Assembly: GCA_018383195.1 (NCBI GenBank)
Contig: JAGZOP010000001.1
Span: 1-64,000 of the forward strand
Reading direction: 5' to 3'
From: Clostridiaceae bacterium
Lineage (GTDB): Bacteria > Bacillota > Clostridia > Oscillospirales > Butyricicoccaceae
DNA length: 64,000 bases
Part shown: piece after piece, positions 50,544 to 58,880 of the stretch
How positions within the stretch are numbered: the first letter of the stretch is position 1
Layout: every line of letters begins with the position of its first letter
Notes under the pieces: model-generated
What the model saw: only the letters and a program-made list of their open reading frames with translations
Database searches by the model: none
What the model was told of the DNA's origin: nothing
Program-made: the position numbers and the translations under genes

Positions 50544-50747
50544 ATGAATCGTCTTTCTCTTACGCTTGTCATCATCGGCGCACTCAACTGGGGAATCCTC
50601 AGCATTTTTGGACTGGATCTGGTCGGCTTTCTGTTTGGCGGGCAGGGTACCGTCCTCAGCCGCGTCATTTATGGGATTGTGGGGCTTGCCGGAATCTGGG
50701 CATGCAGCTTTTATTTCAAACTGCAAAATGCTTCCGAAACCGCATAA
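50544..50747 (+). CDS. DUF378 small membrane protein
   Basis: A 67-residue protein with two hydrophobic segments (LSLTLVIIGALNWGILSIFGL and VIYGIVGLAGIWACSFYFKL). LVIIGALNWG and the mid-chain DLVGFLFG are the signature of the DUF378 family. Function unknown; the family is widespread as short two-span proteins. GGGGTGAG lies before the ATG. Single-gene unit between a PHP gene and ackA. Confidence 0.88.
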   Translation: MNRLSLTLVIIGALNWGILSIFGLDLVGFLFGGQGTVLSRVIYGIVGLAGIWACSFYFKLQNASETA

Positions 50748-50749
50748 CA

Positions 50750-50788
50750 AAGGAGCGGACCGATCTGCCGACCGGTCCGCTCTTTTCT
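50750..50788. terminator. Bidirectional terminator between DUF378 and ackA
   Basis: AGCGGACCG and CGGTCCGCT pair over nine bases, flanked by AAAGG and TCTTTTCT; it lies between the stop codons of two converging genes. Confidence 0.75.
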
Positions 50789-50789
50789 C

Positions 50790-51998
50790 TTACTTTGCCT
50801 GTGCTTCCTTGACCAGACGCTCGGTATCCTGTGCGATAACAAGCTCCTCATTGGTCGGGATAACCAGAACGCGAACGCGCGCGTAGTCGATGGAGATATC
50901 CATCTGCTTGCCGCGGTACTTGTTCTTCTCCGGGTCAATCTTGACGCCGAGATACTCCATATGCTCACAAACGTCCCAACGAACGCTGCGGTCATTCTCG
51001 CCTACACCTGCGGTAAAGATGATTGCGTCAACGCCGCCCATCTCTGCGATGTAGGAACCGATGATCTTCTTAACGGACAGGTTGAACATGTCCTTTGCCA
51101 GCGCTGCACGGTTGTTGCCCTCCGCAATCGCGGTATCCAGATCGCGGAAGTCCGAAGAAACGCCCGAAATACCCAGCATACCGGACTTCTTATTGAGCAC
51201 GTTGATAACCTGTGCTGCGGTCATGTTCTCGTTCTCTGCCAGGAACTCGATGATAGACGGGTCGATATTGCCGCAGCGGGTGCCCATCGGCAGACCGTCA
51301 ATCGGGGTGAAGCCCATCGAAGTATCGACAGACTTGCCGCCGTCGATTGCCGCGATGGAGGAGCCGTTGCCCAGATGGCAGGTGATGAGCTTCAGGCTCT
51401 CGAGCGGACGGCCGAGCATTTCCGCAGCCTGCTGGGAAACATACTTATGGGAGGTGCCGTGGAAACCGTAGCGACGGATTTTGTACTTCTGGTAGTACTC
51501 ATACGGAACCGCGTACATATAGCTCTTGGACGGCATGGACTGATGGAATGCGGTATCGAATACTGCAACCATCGGCACATCGCCCATAACTTCCTTGCAC
51601 GCGTTGATGCCGATGAGGTTCGGCGGGTTATGCAGAGGCGCCAGCGGGATGCACTCCTCAATCGCCTTGATCACCTTGTCCGTAATCAGAACCGAATCCG
51701 CGAAGAACTCACCGCCGTGTACAACGCGATGTCCCACTGCATCGATCTCCGACATATCGGAAATGACGCCCCACTCCTTGTCGAGCAGGATATCGATAAC
51801 TGCCTTAATCGCATCGGAATGCGTGGGCATTGCAATGTCTGCCTTGTACTTCTCCTCGGTCTTGTTGCCCTGATGGGTCAGCTTGCCGTCGATGCCGATA
51901 CGCTCACACAGACCCTTGGCCATGACCTCAGTGGTGTCCATATCAATGAGCTGGTACTTCAGGGAAGAACTGCCCGCATTGATGACCAAAACTTTCAT
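50790..51998 (-). CDS. ackA: Acetate kinase
   Basis: A 402-residue acetate kinase making ATP and acetate from acetyl phosphate, a main energy step in fermentative Clostridia. [15 protein letters not shown] at the N-terminus, [13 protein letters not shown] near 90, and the Phe-Gly-His type motif [14 protein letters not shown] near 180 are diagnostic; [17 protein letters not shown] near 208 and [16 protein letters not shown] near 325 form the nucleotide site. Phosphotransacetylase (pta) is not adjacent. Its promoter faces that of tmcAL, which consumes acetate. Confidence 0.97.
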   Translation of the reverse strand: MKVLVINAGSSSLKYQLIDMDTTEVMAKGLCERIGIDGKLTHQGNKTEEKYKADIAMPTHSDAIKAVIDILLDKEWGVISDMSEIDAVGHRVVHGGEFFADSVLITDKVIKAIEECIPLAPLHNPPNLIGINACKEVMGDVPMVAVFDTAFHQSMPSKSYMYAVPYEYYQKYKIRRYGFHGTSHKYVSQQAAEMLGRPLESLKLITCHLGNGSSIAAIDGGKSVDTSMGFTPIDGLPMGTRCGNIDPSIIEFLAENENMTAAQVINVLNKKSGMLGISGVSSDFRDLDTAIAEGNNRAALAKDMFNLSVKKIIGSYIAEMGGVDAIIFTAGVGENDRSVRWDVCEHMEYLGVKIDPEKNKYRGKQMDISIDYARVRVLVIPTNEELVIAQDTERLVKEAQAK

Positions 51999-52051
51999 TC
52001 CTCAAAACTCCCTTTACATTTTATATTTTTTGCGAGATTCCGAAGTTCGAA

Positions 52052-52080
52052 TTGCAGGAATTCACAAAAAAGAGTACAAT
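52052..52080 (+). promoter_or_regulatory. Promoter of tmcAL, facing that of ackA
   Basis: TTGCAG and TACAAT are 17 bases apart on the plus strand, predicting a start near 52087, only a few bases from the predicted ackA start on the other strand. Confidence 0.7.
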
Positions 52081-52097
52081 AAGAATATACACTTCAT

Positions 52098-52126
52098 ATT
52101 GTACACCAATCTGCGGCTTTGTACAA
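52098..52126 (-). promoter_or_regulatory. Promoter of ackA, facing that of tmcAL
   Basis: On the minus strand TTGTAC is followed after 17 bases by TACAAT; start expected near 52091. Each promoter lies downstream of the other's start site, so RNA polymerase footprints overlap. The two -10 regions create the inverted repeat GTACAAT/ATTGTAC (52074-52080 and 52098-52104). Confidence 0.7.
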
Positions 52127-52155
52127 CCGCTAATCTTCTTTTTTTCGGAGGACCT

Positions 52156-53358
52156 ATGAAAATTTGTGGCGTTGTCGCAGAATATAATCCCTTTCACAAC
52201 GGACATGCCAGACATCTTGCGGAAACACGCCGCAGGCTGGGCGAACAAACCGCCGTCGTCTGTGCCATGAGCGGAAACTATGTCCAGCGCGGTGACCTTG
52301 CGATTGTGGAAAAATACCGGCGCGCGCAGGCTGCCGCCCAATGCGGTGCGGATTTGGTGCTTGAGCTGCCGCTACCCGCCTGCCTGTGCTCGGCATCCGG
52401 TTTCGCGCAGGGGGCAGTTTCTCTACTCGATGCGCTCGGCTGTGTGACCCATCTGTCCTTTGGCGCCGAGCACGCCGACCTTTCCTGCCTCCAGCGGGCA
52501 GCCGAATTATCCCAGTGCGAAGAAAATGAAATTTTTCAGCAGGGCTTGTCTGCCGGACTGTCCTACGCAGCCGCCATGCAGCAGGCGGTCATAGCAGCCG
52601 ACCCGGAAGCAGGCGCGCTGCTTTCCTCCCCGAACAACACCCTTGCCGTCGAATATCTGTCTGCACTGCAAACACTTCACAGCATTATTGAGCCGATTGC
52701 AATCAAGCGCATCGGCGGTGCGCACGATAGTACAGACACGCCGGACCATCTGCCATCTGCATCTTATCTGCGCAGCCTGCTTGCGCAGGGGAATCCTATC
52801 TCCTGCCGCCCGCTTATGCCGGAGGCATCCTTTGAAGTGCTCAAACAGGCAATGGAGGAGGGCGCAGCACCCGTCCTACGCGGTGCAATCGACTGCGCGC
52901 TGCTTGCGCACCTGCGGCGGTTCACTCCCGAAATGCTTCGCCGCTATCTGGGTGGTGAGGACGGTCTGGAATACCGCCTTGCAGACGCCATCCGCGGCAA
53001 TGTTACCTTTGATGCAATCTGTGCCGCCGCACAGACCCGACGCTATCCGCTTGCGCGTGTGCGCCGGGTATTGCTGCGCGCATGGCTTGACCTCCCGCAC
53101 CATATCCCGCCCGAACCTGCCTATGTGCGGGTGCTTGCAATCGGCGCACGCGGACGCGAAATTCTGCGCCGCATGAAAACCACCTGTTCCCTGCCTGTGA
53201 TTGTCAAACCGACCACGGCGCGCCGCCTGCCGGATACACTTCAACCCGCACTCGCACGGGACGCCCTCGCGGATGACCTCTACGCGCTCGCCTGCCCTGC
53301 ACCAACCTTTCATGTCGGCGGCGGGCATTTCCGCAAGACTCCGTACACGCTTCCATAA
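52156..53358 (+). CDS. tmcAL: tRNA(Met) cytidine acetate ligase
   Basis: A 400-residue nucleotidyltransferase-like enzyme that uses acetate and ATP to form N4-acetylcytidine at position 34 of elongator tRNA-Met. The HIGH-like motif is VVAEYNPFHNGHARHL at the N-terminus; MSGNYVQRGDLAIVEKYRRA and DLVLELPLPACLCSASGFA follow, all typical of the family. The start has GGAGG just upstream. Being next to acetate kinase, and sharing its regulatory DNA, suggests coupling of tRNA acetylation to acetate metabolism; this is inference. Followed after 37 bases by a zinc-ribbon gene. Confidence 0.93.
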   Translation: MKICGVVAEYNPFHNGHARHLAETRRRLGEQTAVVCAMSGNYVQRGDLAIVEKYRRAQAAAQCGADLVLELPLPACLCSASGFAQGAVSLLDALGCVTHLSFGAEHADLSCLQRAAELSQCEENEIFQQGLSAGLSYAAAMQQAVIAADPEAGALLSSPNNTLAVEYLSALQTLHSIIEPIAIKRIGGAHDSTDTPDHLPSASYLRSLLAQGNPISCRPLMPEASFEVLKQAMEEGAAPVLRGAIDCALLAHLRRFTPEMLRRYLGGEDGLEYRLADAIRGNVTFDAICAAAQTRRYPLARVRRVLLRAWLDLPHHIPPEPAYVRVLAIGARGREILRRMKTTCSLPVIVKPTTARRLPDTLQPALARDALADDLYALACPAPTFHVGGGHFRKTPYTLP

Positions 53359-53394
53359 TCATCAAACCCATGGAGAAAAAAGGAGGGAATTTTC

Positions 53395-53613
53395 ATGAAT
53401 TGTCCATACTGTGAAAAGCCGATGCTCCACGGAAAGCTGTTGGGCGATCAGCATCAGCTGCGCTGGCTGCCGGATAACAAAAAAATGCTGTTCGGTTTGT
53501 GGTCTGCCGGCGGGCTGCGCATCGGCACCAAGCTGCCTATGCAAAAAGCGGAAACAAGCACTTATTTCTGCAATTACTGCCGCAAAATGATCATTGATGT
53601 GGACAACTGCTGA
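53395..53613 (+). CDS. Small zinc-ribbon protein (PF20097/DUF6487-like)
   Basis: A 72-residue protein with MNCPYCEKPMLHGKL at the start and YFCNYCRKMIID near the C-terminus, the two CxxC pairs of a zinc ribbon. Between them LRWLPDNKKMLFGLW resembles a clostridial family (PF20097/DUF6487). No further motif. Function unknown. AGGAGG is upstream. Probably co-transcribed with tmcAL and the membrane gene. Confidence 0.75.
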   Translation: MNCPYCEKPMLHGKLLGDQHQLRWLPDNKKMLFGLWSAGGLRIGTKLPMQKAETSTYFCNYCRKMIIDVDNC

Positions 53614-53631
53614 CCCAAAAGAGGAAATCCC

Positions 53632-54150
53632 ATGAAAAGCTTCCGCATCCATCATGCATTTCTGCTCTGTCTGCTGTTTCTGGGATGGCTCATTTTTCTC
53701 TGCGATCAGGAAATGGCACGCTATGGAATCTATACGCTGTTTCCCTATTCCGTGCACGAGTTTCTGTCCGCACTTCCCCTGATTTTCATTGCCGCAACCG
53801 CTGTCTGGCTGCTGATTACACTGGTTTCTTCCATTCGCCGCAAAGCGTTTGCGCAAAATATCCTGCTGCTTGCGCTTCTTGCCAGCTGCCTATTTGCGCA
53901 ATCTTATATGCTTGCCGCGCGCTCCCATAAAGTCAGCGTGACTGGCATCGCAACCATACGCAGCATCCATCCCCAAGCGCTCGAAGCGGTTGCTGTAAAG
54001 CAGGACGGCAGCACGATCACTCTTGAAATTCCCGTACTGCTTTCCGAAATGCTGCGTACCGACGGTTCTGAATATCTCATTAGCTACGAGTACGATTCCC
54101 GCAATCCGTCACGCGGCGTTCTATGTATGGCGCAGGATACCAATCATTAA
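53632..54150 (+). CDS. Membrane protein, unknown
   Basis: A 172-residue protein with three hydrophobic segments: residues 9-24 (FLLCLLFLGWLIFLC), 43-65 (ALPLIFIAATAVWLLITLVSS) and 76-92 (NILLLALLASCLFAQSY). The last 75 residues form a soluble, outward- or inward-facing beta-rich domain (KVSVTGIATIRSI to YLISYEYDSRN). No family is recognised. AAGAGGAAA lies before the ATG; 18 bases after the zinc-ribbon gene. Function unknown. Confidence 0.65.
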   Translation: MKSFRIHHAFLLCLLFLGWLIFLCDQEMARYGIYTLFPYSVHEFLSALPLIFIAATAVWLLITLVSSIRRKAFAQNILLLALLASCLFAQSYMLAARSHKVSVTGIATIRSIHPQALEAVAVKQDGSTITLEIPVLLSEMLRTDGSEYLISYEYDSRNPSRGVLCMAQDTNH

Positions 54151-54180
54151 AAAAAGCTGCCTTTCGGCAGCTTTTTTAAT
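54150..54180. terminator. Bidirectional terminator
   Basis: AAAAAAGCTGCC and GGCAGCTTTTTT pair around a four-base loop between two converging genes. Confidence 0.85.
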
Positions 54181-54181
54181 T

Positions 54182-54385
54182 TTATCCGGTCACACTGGAC
54201 AGCAGGAAAAACACCGCAGCAAAAATGCACAGCAGCGTGCGTGCAAGCGAGCCGCGCAGCACAATCTGTTCCGCACGTTTTGGCGCAGCTGCTGCACATT
54301 TTTTGACATACCAATGCATGCCGAGTGACAGCGCAACCAACGCGACCACACATGCTATCCCCAGCACAGAAAACACCTGTGTCAT
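54182..54385 (-). CDS. Small two-span membrane protein, unknown
   Basis: A 67-residue protein with hydrophobic segments at residues 3-25 (FSVLGIACVVALVALSLGMH) and 49-65 (TLLCIFAAVFFLLSSVT), separated by a basic loop (KKCAAAAPKRAEQIVLR). GGGAGG lies seven bases upstream of the ATG. It is 15 bases after the obg stop, so may ride on the obg transcript. No family recognised. Confidence 0.6.
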   Translation of the reverse strand: MTQVFSVLGIACVVALVALSLGMHWYVKKCAAAAPKRAEQIVLRGSLARTLLCIFAAVFFLLSSVTG

Positions 54386-54400
54386 GCTGTTTCCTCCCGC

Positions 54401-55672
54401 TTAGTGGACGTACTCGAATTCCAGTTCGCCGATGACGACAAAGTCGCCCTCCTGTACACCCATTGCCTCCAGACGCTCGTACACACCTGCATTCTTGAGC
54501 ATACGGTCCATATACTGACGGGATTCATAGTCATCCACATTGACCGAACCCATAATCTTGTCGATCCATGCACCGCCAACCACGTAATAATCCTCAACCT
54601 TTTCGATTGTGATATCGCGCTCGGTGATTTCTTCCTCGACCTCGACAAACTCCGGCTCGTACACAAAGACCGGCGGCAGCTCCTGAAGCGCCTCCCACGT
54701 CTTCATAATCAAATCGTGCACGCCCTGATTGGTTGCAGCAGACAGCTCCAAAAACGCAAAACCCTTCTCATCTGCATACGCTTTCAGGCGCTCGACCGCG
54801 CTGCGGTCTTCTCCAAGCAGGTCAGTCTTATTTGCAACAATAATCTGCGGACGTGCCGCAAGGAATTCGCTGTATCCGGCAAGTTCGGCGTTAATCGTCT
54901 CCACGTCCTCAACCGGGTCACGCCCCTCGCTGCCCGAAACGTCCACCAGATGCAGCAGCAAGCGGCAGCGGTCAATATGGCGCAGGAAATCATGTCCCAG
55001 ACCTGCGCCCTCGCTTGCGCCCTCAATGATACCCGGGATATCTGCCATAACGAAGGACTGCTCTTCTCCTACACGCACCACGCCTAGATTGGGAATCAGG
55101 GTCGTGAAATGGTAGTTTGCAATCTTCGGACGCGCCGCCGAAACCATGGAAAGCAGGGTTGATTTGCCGACGTTCGGGAACCCAACCAGACCGACATCTG
55201 CAAGCAGCTTGAGTTCGAGCACGATGTCGCGCTCCACACCCGGCAAACCGGGCTTGGCAAAGCGCGGCGCCTGACGGGTTGGGGTCGCAAAATGGGTGTT
55301 GCCCCAACCGCCATTGCCGCCTTTCGCCGCAACAAACGGTTCATCGTCCGACATATCCTTAATCACCTGTCCGGTTTTCTGGTCACGGATGATGGTGCCG
55401 CGCGGCACGCGGATCACAAGGTCTTTTCCGTCCTTGCCCTTGCAGCGCTTGCCCATGCCGTTTTCACCGGGCGCTGCAACGTACTTCTTTTTATAGCGGA
55501 AATCGAGCAGGGTGGAGAGGTTATCATCCACCCGGAACACAACCGAGCCGCCGCGTCCGCCGTCACCGCCATCCGGTCCGCCCGACGCAACATACTTTTC
55601 ACGGTGAAATCCTACCTTGCCGTCGCCGCCCTTACCGGACACGATTTTGATTTTTGCAACATCAATAAACAT
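54401..55672 (-). CDS. obg: Obg/CgtA GTPase
   Basis: A 423-residue essential GTPase for 50S ribosome assembly and stress responses. The glycine-rich Obg fold occupies residues 1-157 (KIKIVSGKGGDGKVGF, GGPDGGDGGRGGSVVF); the G domain shows GLVGFPNVGKSTLLSMV near 160, ADIPGIIEGASEGAGLGHDFL near 205 and IVANKTDLLG near 275. A C-terminal OCT domain (about 345-423) ends GDFVVIGELEFEY. The start at AAAAAGGAGG plus nine bases fits; an earlier in-frame extension has no RBS. Last main gene of the rplU operon. Confidence 0.96.
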   Translation of the reverse strand: MFIDVAKIKIVSGKGGDGKVGFHREKYVASGGPDGGDGGRGGSVVFRVDDNLSTLLDFRYKKKYVAAPGENGMGKRCKGKDGKDLVIRVPRGTIIRDQKTGQVIKDMSDDEPFVAAKGGNGGWGNTHFATPTRQAPRFAKPGLPGVERDIVLELKLLADVGLVGFPNVGKSTLLSMVSAARPKIANYHFTTLIPNLGVVRVGEEQSFVMADIPGIIEGASEGAGLGHDFLRHIDRCRLLLHLVDVSGSEGRDPVEDVETINAELAGYSEFLAARPQIIVANKTDLLGEDRSAVERLKAYADEKGFAFLELSAATNQGVHDLIMKTWEALQELPPVFVYEPEFVEVEEEITERDITIEKVEDYYVVGGAWIDKIMGSVNVDDYESRQYMDRMLKNAGVYERLEAMGVQEGDFVVIGELEFEYVH

Positions 55673-55728
55673 GTGTTTCGCCTCCTTTTTCAACAGCCTG
55701 TGCAAAAGTGTGTGATTTATTTTAGAAA

Positions 55729-55757
55729 ACAAAATCCCAGACGGCCGTCTGGGATTT
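55729..55757 (-). terminator. Palindromic hairpin between rpmA and obg
   Basis: AAATCCCAGACGGCCGTCTGGGATTT is self-complementary; on the minus strand it is followed by TGTTTTC. It is a partial terminator or processing site that may lower obg relative to the ribosomal proteins. Confidence 0.6.
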
Positions 55758-55770
55758 CAAAAACTCATAA

Positions 55771-56049
55771 TTACTGCGGGTAAACAGAAACCTTCTTACG
55801 GTCCTTACCAACGCGCTCGAAACGAACCACGCCGGAAACCTTTGCGAAGAGGGTATCATCAGAGCCGCGACCTACGTTGGTACCCGGATGAATCTTGGTA
55901 CCACGCTGACGAACCAGAATGTTGCCAGCCGGAACAACCTGACCGTCCGCACGCTTTACGCCAAGGCGCTTTGCCTCGGAGTCACGGCCGTTCTTCGTAG
56001 AGCCAACGCCCTTCTTATGAGCAAAAAACTGCAAGCTAATCTTAAGCAT
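55771..56049 (-). CDS. rpmA: 50S ribosomal protein L27 with Prp-cleaved N-terminus
   Basis: A 92-residue L27. It starts with [17 protein letters not shown]; the segment before AHKKG is the N-terminal extension that Bacillota and relatives remove with the cysteine protease Prp, exposing the peptidyl-transferase-proximal tail. The gene for Prp is five bases upstream. The body ([18 protein letters not shown]...) is typical. Alternative upstream starts in frame lie inside prp and have no RBS. Confidence 0.97.
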   Translation of the reverse strand: MLKISLQFFAHKKGVGSTKNGRDSEAKRLGVKRADGQVVPAGNILVRQRGTKIHPGTNVGRGSDDTLFAKVSGVVRFERVGKDRKKVSVYPQ

Positions 56050-56053
56050 CGTG

Positions 56054-56374
56054 TTACACCTCCGTAACTTGTATAAATTCAGGATAATTTTCTTGCATTT
56101 CACGATAATGCATTTGCAGGGCTTCGAGCACATTCTGCGCGGCTTCCCGAACATCGTCCGAAAAATCCATTGCAATATGTGCGCCTTCCTGCTCAACCAC
56201 TGTGTCAAAAACCAGCCCCATCATATCATTCAGCATGATATGCGCAAGCTGAACCGCACTTGTGATTGCTGCGCAGACGATATCCTCGCCCTCGTCGGCA
56301 TAACCGGCATGTCCGAGAATATCCACGGAGGAAACCATCCCCTCCGCATCGCGGCGAAAAACGACCTTGGTCAT
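56054..56374 (-). CDS. prp: Ribosomal-processing cysteine protease Prp
   Basis: A 106-residue protease (YsxB) that removes the N-terminal extension of L27. The catalytic histidine is in [19 protein letters not shown] near residue 22 and the cysteine in the same stretch (residue 34). The C-terminal part ([17 protein letters not shown]) is helical. It lies between rplU and rpmA, abutting the rplU stop codon, the conserved order in Bacillota. Confidence 0.95.
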   Translation of the reverse strand: MTKVVFRRDAEGMVSSVDILGHAGYADEGEDIVCAAITSAVQLAHIMLNDMMGLVFDTVVEQEGAHIAMDFSDDVREAAQNVLEALQMHYREMQENYPEFIQVTEV

Positions 56375-56686
56375 TTACGCCTTGATTGCGCTGATCGTTA
56401 CCTTGGTGTAGGGCTGACGATGACCCTGACGACGACGGTAGCCCTTCTTCGGCTTCATCTTGAAGATATTGATCTTCTTCTGCTTGCCGGTCTTGTCCGC
56501 GGTAGCGGTTACGGTTGCACCCTCAACGAAGGGAGCGCCGACCTTCAGCTCTGCGCCGTCGCCGACTGCCAGAACCTGATCAAACGTTACGGTTGCGCCG
56601 TCCTCCACGCCGAGCTTCTCAACGTAGATTACATCGCCCTCAGATACCTTGTACTGCTTGCCACCAGTTACCAGAATTGCATACAT
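56375..56686 (-). CDS. rplU: 50S ribosomal protein L21
   Basis: A 103-residue L21: [18 protein letters not shown] at the start and [21 protein letters not shown] near the end are the standard sequence. First gene of rplU-prp-rpmA-obg. GAGAGGTG lies about ten bases before the ATG. An upstream leader of about 100 bases may hold the L21 leader RNA. Confidence 0.98.
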   Translation of the reverse strand: MYAILVTGGKQYKVSEGDVIYVEKLGVEDGATVTFDQVLAVGDGAELKVGAPFVEGATVTATADKTGKQKKINIFKMKPKKGYRRRQGHRQPYTKVTISAIKA

Positions 56687-56694
56687 GTTCGGTA

Positions 56695-56785
56695 GCACCT
56701 CTCTTTCATGATTAGAGTCACGCTCTTGCGGGTGTTGCCACGGATGGGCACACTTCACCTACCCTGCTTGATGCGGCTTTTTATA
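56695..56785 (-). promoter_or_regulatory. Candidate L21 leader RNA upstream of rplU
   Basis: Between the promoter and rplU the transcript contains GGGTAGGTG, a CATCCGTGGC segment, CACCCGCAAG and AGAGAGGTGCTACC, which can form competing stems, the last holding the RBS. Ribosomal protein L21 leaders in Bacillota occupy exactly this place; assignment is by position and structure impression, not by a covariance model. Confidence 0.4.
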
Positions 56786-56814
56786 GGTTACCACAGGTTT
56801 CGCCCTATGTCAAT
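56786..56814 (-). promoter_or_regulatory. Promoter of the rplU operon
   Basis: TTGACA and TAACCT are 17 bases apart on the minus strand; transcription would begin about 95 bases before rplU. Confidence 0.75.
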
Positions 56815-56833
56815 CTATTTTTTCGATTTTCGT

Positions 56834-57508
56834 TTACTTTGCCGGATTTTCAGTGACAACTGCGCCCTCATCGGTGCCGACGATGATGCGCTTGCACATA
56901 TTGAGGAACAGACCATGCTCCAGAACGCCCAGCATGCCGCTCAGCTTATTGTAAACATCCTCAATATCGAAGCCCGCGCCCAGATGCAGGTCTGCAATGA
57001 AGTTGCCGTTGTCGGTCACGAAGGTCTTGCCGTCGCGCACGCGCAGCACCGGATTCCAGCCGTACGCTTCCATCTTTGCAATCGCCTGCTTGGAGCCGTA
57101 CTGTGCAATTTCAACCGGCAGATGGAATGCGCCGATTTTCTCCACCAGCTTGGAGTCATCCATGATCCAGATAACCTCGTCCGCCATGGTTGCAACAACC
57201 TTTTCACGATACAGCGCGCCGCCGCCGCCCTTGATCGCATTGAACGCCGGATCGATCTCGTCCACGCCGTCAATCGCCAGATCAATGTGCTCGACCTCGT
57301 CGATGGTCAGCAGCGGGATGCCCAGTTCGCGCGCCTGCGCCTCGGTTGCCTTGGATGTCGGAACTGCCTGCAGCTTCATGCCCTTCTTAACCAGTTCGCC
57401 AACTGCGTTAACTGCATGGAATGCAGTCGAACCTGTACCAAGACCCAGCGTCATTCCGTCCTTGACATATTCCGCAGCCTTTTCGCCGGCAATCTTCTTC
57501 TTATCCAT
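56834..57508 (-). CDS. rpiA: Ribose-5-phosphate isomerase A
   Basis: A 224-residue enzyme interconverting ribose 5-phosphate and ribulose 5-phosphate. LGLGTGSTAFHAVNAVGE near residue 27, AIDGVDEIDPAFNAIKGGGG near residue 83 and REKVVATMADEVIWI are family signatures, including the catalytic acidic residues. Length matches E. coli RpiA (219). AGGTAATGACG lies before the ATG. Single gene; it feeds nucleotide synthesis and the pentose phosphate pathway. No terminator is evident in the 20 bases to the rplU promoter. Confidence 0.96.
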   Translation of the reverse strand: MDKKKIAGEKAAEYVKDGMTLGLGTGSTAFHAVNAVGELVKKGMKLQAVPTSKATEAQARELGIPLLTIDEVEHIDLAIDGVDEIDPAFNAIKGGGGALYREKVVATMADEVIWIMDDSKLVEKIGAFHLPVEIAQYGSKQAIAKMEAYGWNPVLRVRDGKTFVTDNGNFIADLHLGAGFDIEDVYNKLSGMLGVLEHGLFLNMCKRIIVGTDEGAVVTENPAK

Positions 57509-57682
57509 TCGTCATTACCTCCGAAATTTTATTGATACCGTGACACCGATTTTTTTAACCTGCACAGTATAAAATCATCTGCCATTATTATAGCTTTTGC
57601 GCGTGCCAAAAGTCAAGGTGCGCCGCAGCAGCAGCTTCACGTCCTTACATTATATAATGTATCGCACTCAGATTTTGCGCAG

Positions 57683-57716
57683 AAAAAAAGCGATGCCGTG
57701 CGCATCGCTTTTTTTA
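57683..57716 (-). terminator. Terminator of the nag operon
   Basis: AAGCGATGC and GCATCGCTT pair around five bases, with seven A and T on either side; it begins at the nagA stop. The interval from here to rpiA (about 170 bases) shows no gene. Confidence 0.9.
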
Positions 57717-57717
57717 T

Positions 57718-58857
57718 TCAGAGCATCGCCTTCCCGCGGCAGTACGTCTGCCGGACGCTGTAATCATCGCTCAGCACTACGAGATCTGCGTCATACCCTG
57801 CACACAGTTTTCCCTTGCGGTCATCGACGCGCAGGCAGCGTGCCGGATTAATCGTGCATGCATTCAGCGCTGCATCGAACGGCACCATCGCACGCTCAAC
57901 CAGAATTTTCAGTCCCTGGTTCATGCGCAATGTGCTTCCCGCAATGGTATCTGTGCCTTTCAGCCGTGCAAGCCCGTCCGCACCCACCGCGATCGGATGC
58001 CCGCCGAGCTCATATTCACCGCCAGCGGGGCAGTACTTGACCCGCAGCGAATCGGTGACCAAAATTCCGAAATCCCGTCCCTTTGCCGAGAAGAAGTTGT
58101 TCAAAACTGCGACATGGCTGTGACAGCCATCCCCAATGATCTCTCCAAAGATATTGCGCAGCCGCAGCGCACCGCCAACCAGACCGGGTTCCCGATGGTG
58201 ATACGGCGGCATGCCGTTATGCACATGCGTCATTGAGGTCGCGCCATTGGCAACCGCCTCCATCACCCGATCATAAGCCGCGCCCGAGTGCCCCATGCTG
58301 ACCACAACGCCATGGCTGCTGCAATAGCGCGTCAGCGCCAGATCCTGATCTTCTTCCGGCGCGAGCGTGATATAGCGAATCAGACCTTCCGCCGCATCCT
58401 GATACCGTTTGAACTGTTCCACCGACGCAGCGACAATCGCCTCGGGCGGCTGCGCGCCCTTGCGCTCCATATTGAGATAAGGTCCTTCAAAATGGATACC
58501 GAGGATTTCCGCGCCTTCATATCCCTCGCGCACGACCTGTGCGACGCTGCACACCGCAGGCTCAAGCACCTCCGGAAGCTGGGTCACCGTGGTCGGCAGA
58601 ATGGCAGTTACGCCTTCCTCCGGAATCGAACGCATCCAATGACGCAGTCCTTCCGGCTGCGCATCGTTGGTATCATACCCATATGCACCATGCGTGTGCA
58701 CATCAATGAAACCGGGCACGATGCGTTCATCCCCGTAATCTTCGTCAGCCGGGCGCGTGCCATACGGCAGAATCCGCTCGATCTTTCCTGCTTCGAGTAC
58801 CAACTGGCACGGCACGAACTGCCCGCCAATCCATACGCGCTTACTTTGCAAAACCAT
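57718..58857 (-). CDS. nagA: N-acetylglucosamine-6-phosphate deacetylase
   Basis: A 379-residue amidohydrolase removing the acetyl group from GlcNAc-6-phosphate. Metal and substrate residues are visible in GFIDVHTHGAYGYDTND near residue 50, LGIHFEGPYLNMERKGA near 120, VVSMGHSGAAYDRVMEA near 185, MTHVHNGMP near 207 and ILVTDSLR near 265. The product glucosamine-6-phosphate goes to NagB, encoded upstream, and acetate can join the acetate pool. TAATAACAATGG start region with GGAGG upstream; 23 bases after nagB, so co-transcribed. Confidence 0.95.
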   Translation of the reverse strand: MVLQSKRVWIGGQFVPCQLVLEAGKIERILPYGTRPADEDYGDERIVPGFIDVHTHGAYGYDTNDAQPEGLRHWMRSIPEEGVTAILPTTVTQLPEVLEPAVCSVAQVVREGYEGAEILGIHFEGPYLNMERKGAQPPEAIVAASVEQFKRYQDAAEGLIRYITLAPEEDQDLALTRYCSSHGVVVSMGHSGAAYDRVMEAVANGATSMTHVHNGMPPYHHREPGLVGGALRLRNIFGEIIGDGCHSHVAVLNNFFSAKGRDFGILVTDSLRVKYCPAGGEYELGGHPIAVGADGLARLKGTDTIAGSTLRMNQGLKILVERAMVPFDAALNACTINPARCLRVDDRKGKLCAGYDADLVVLSDDYSVRQTYCRGKAML

Positions 58858-58880
58858 TGTTATGACCTCCTCCGGTTTTC

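Noticed and set aside
50961..52082. Open frame of 373 codons antisense to ackA
   Set aside because: Overlaps a certain gene; no motif.
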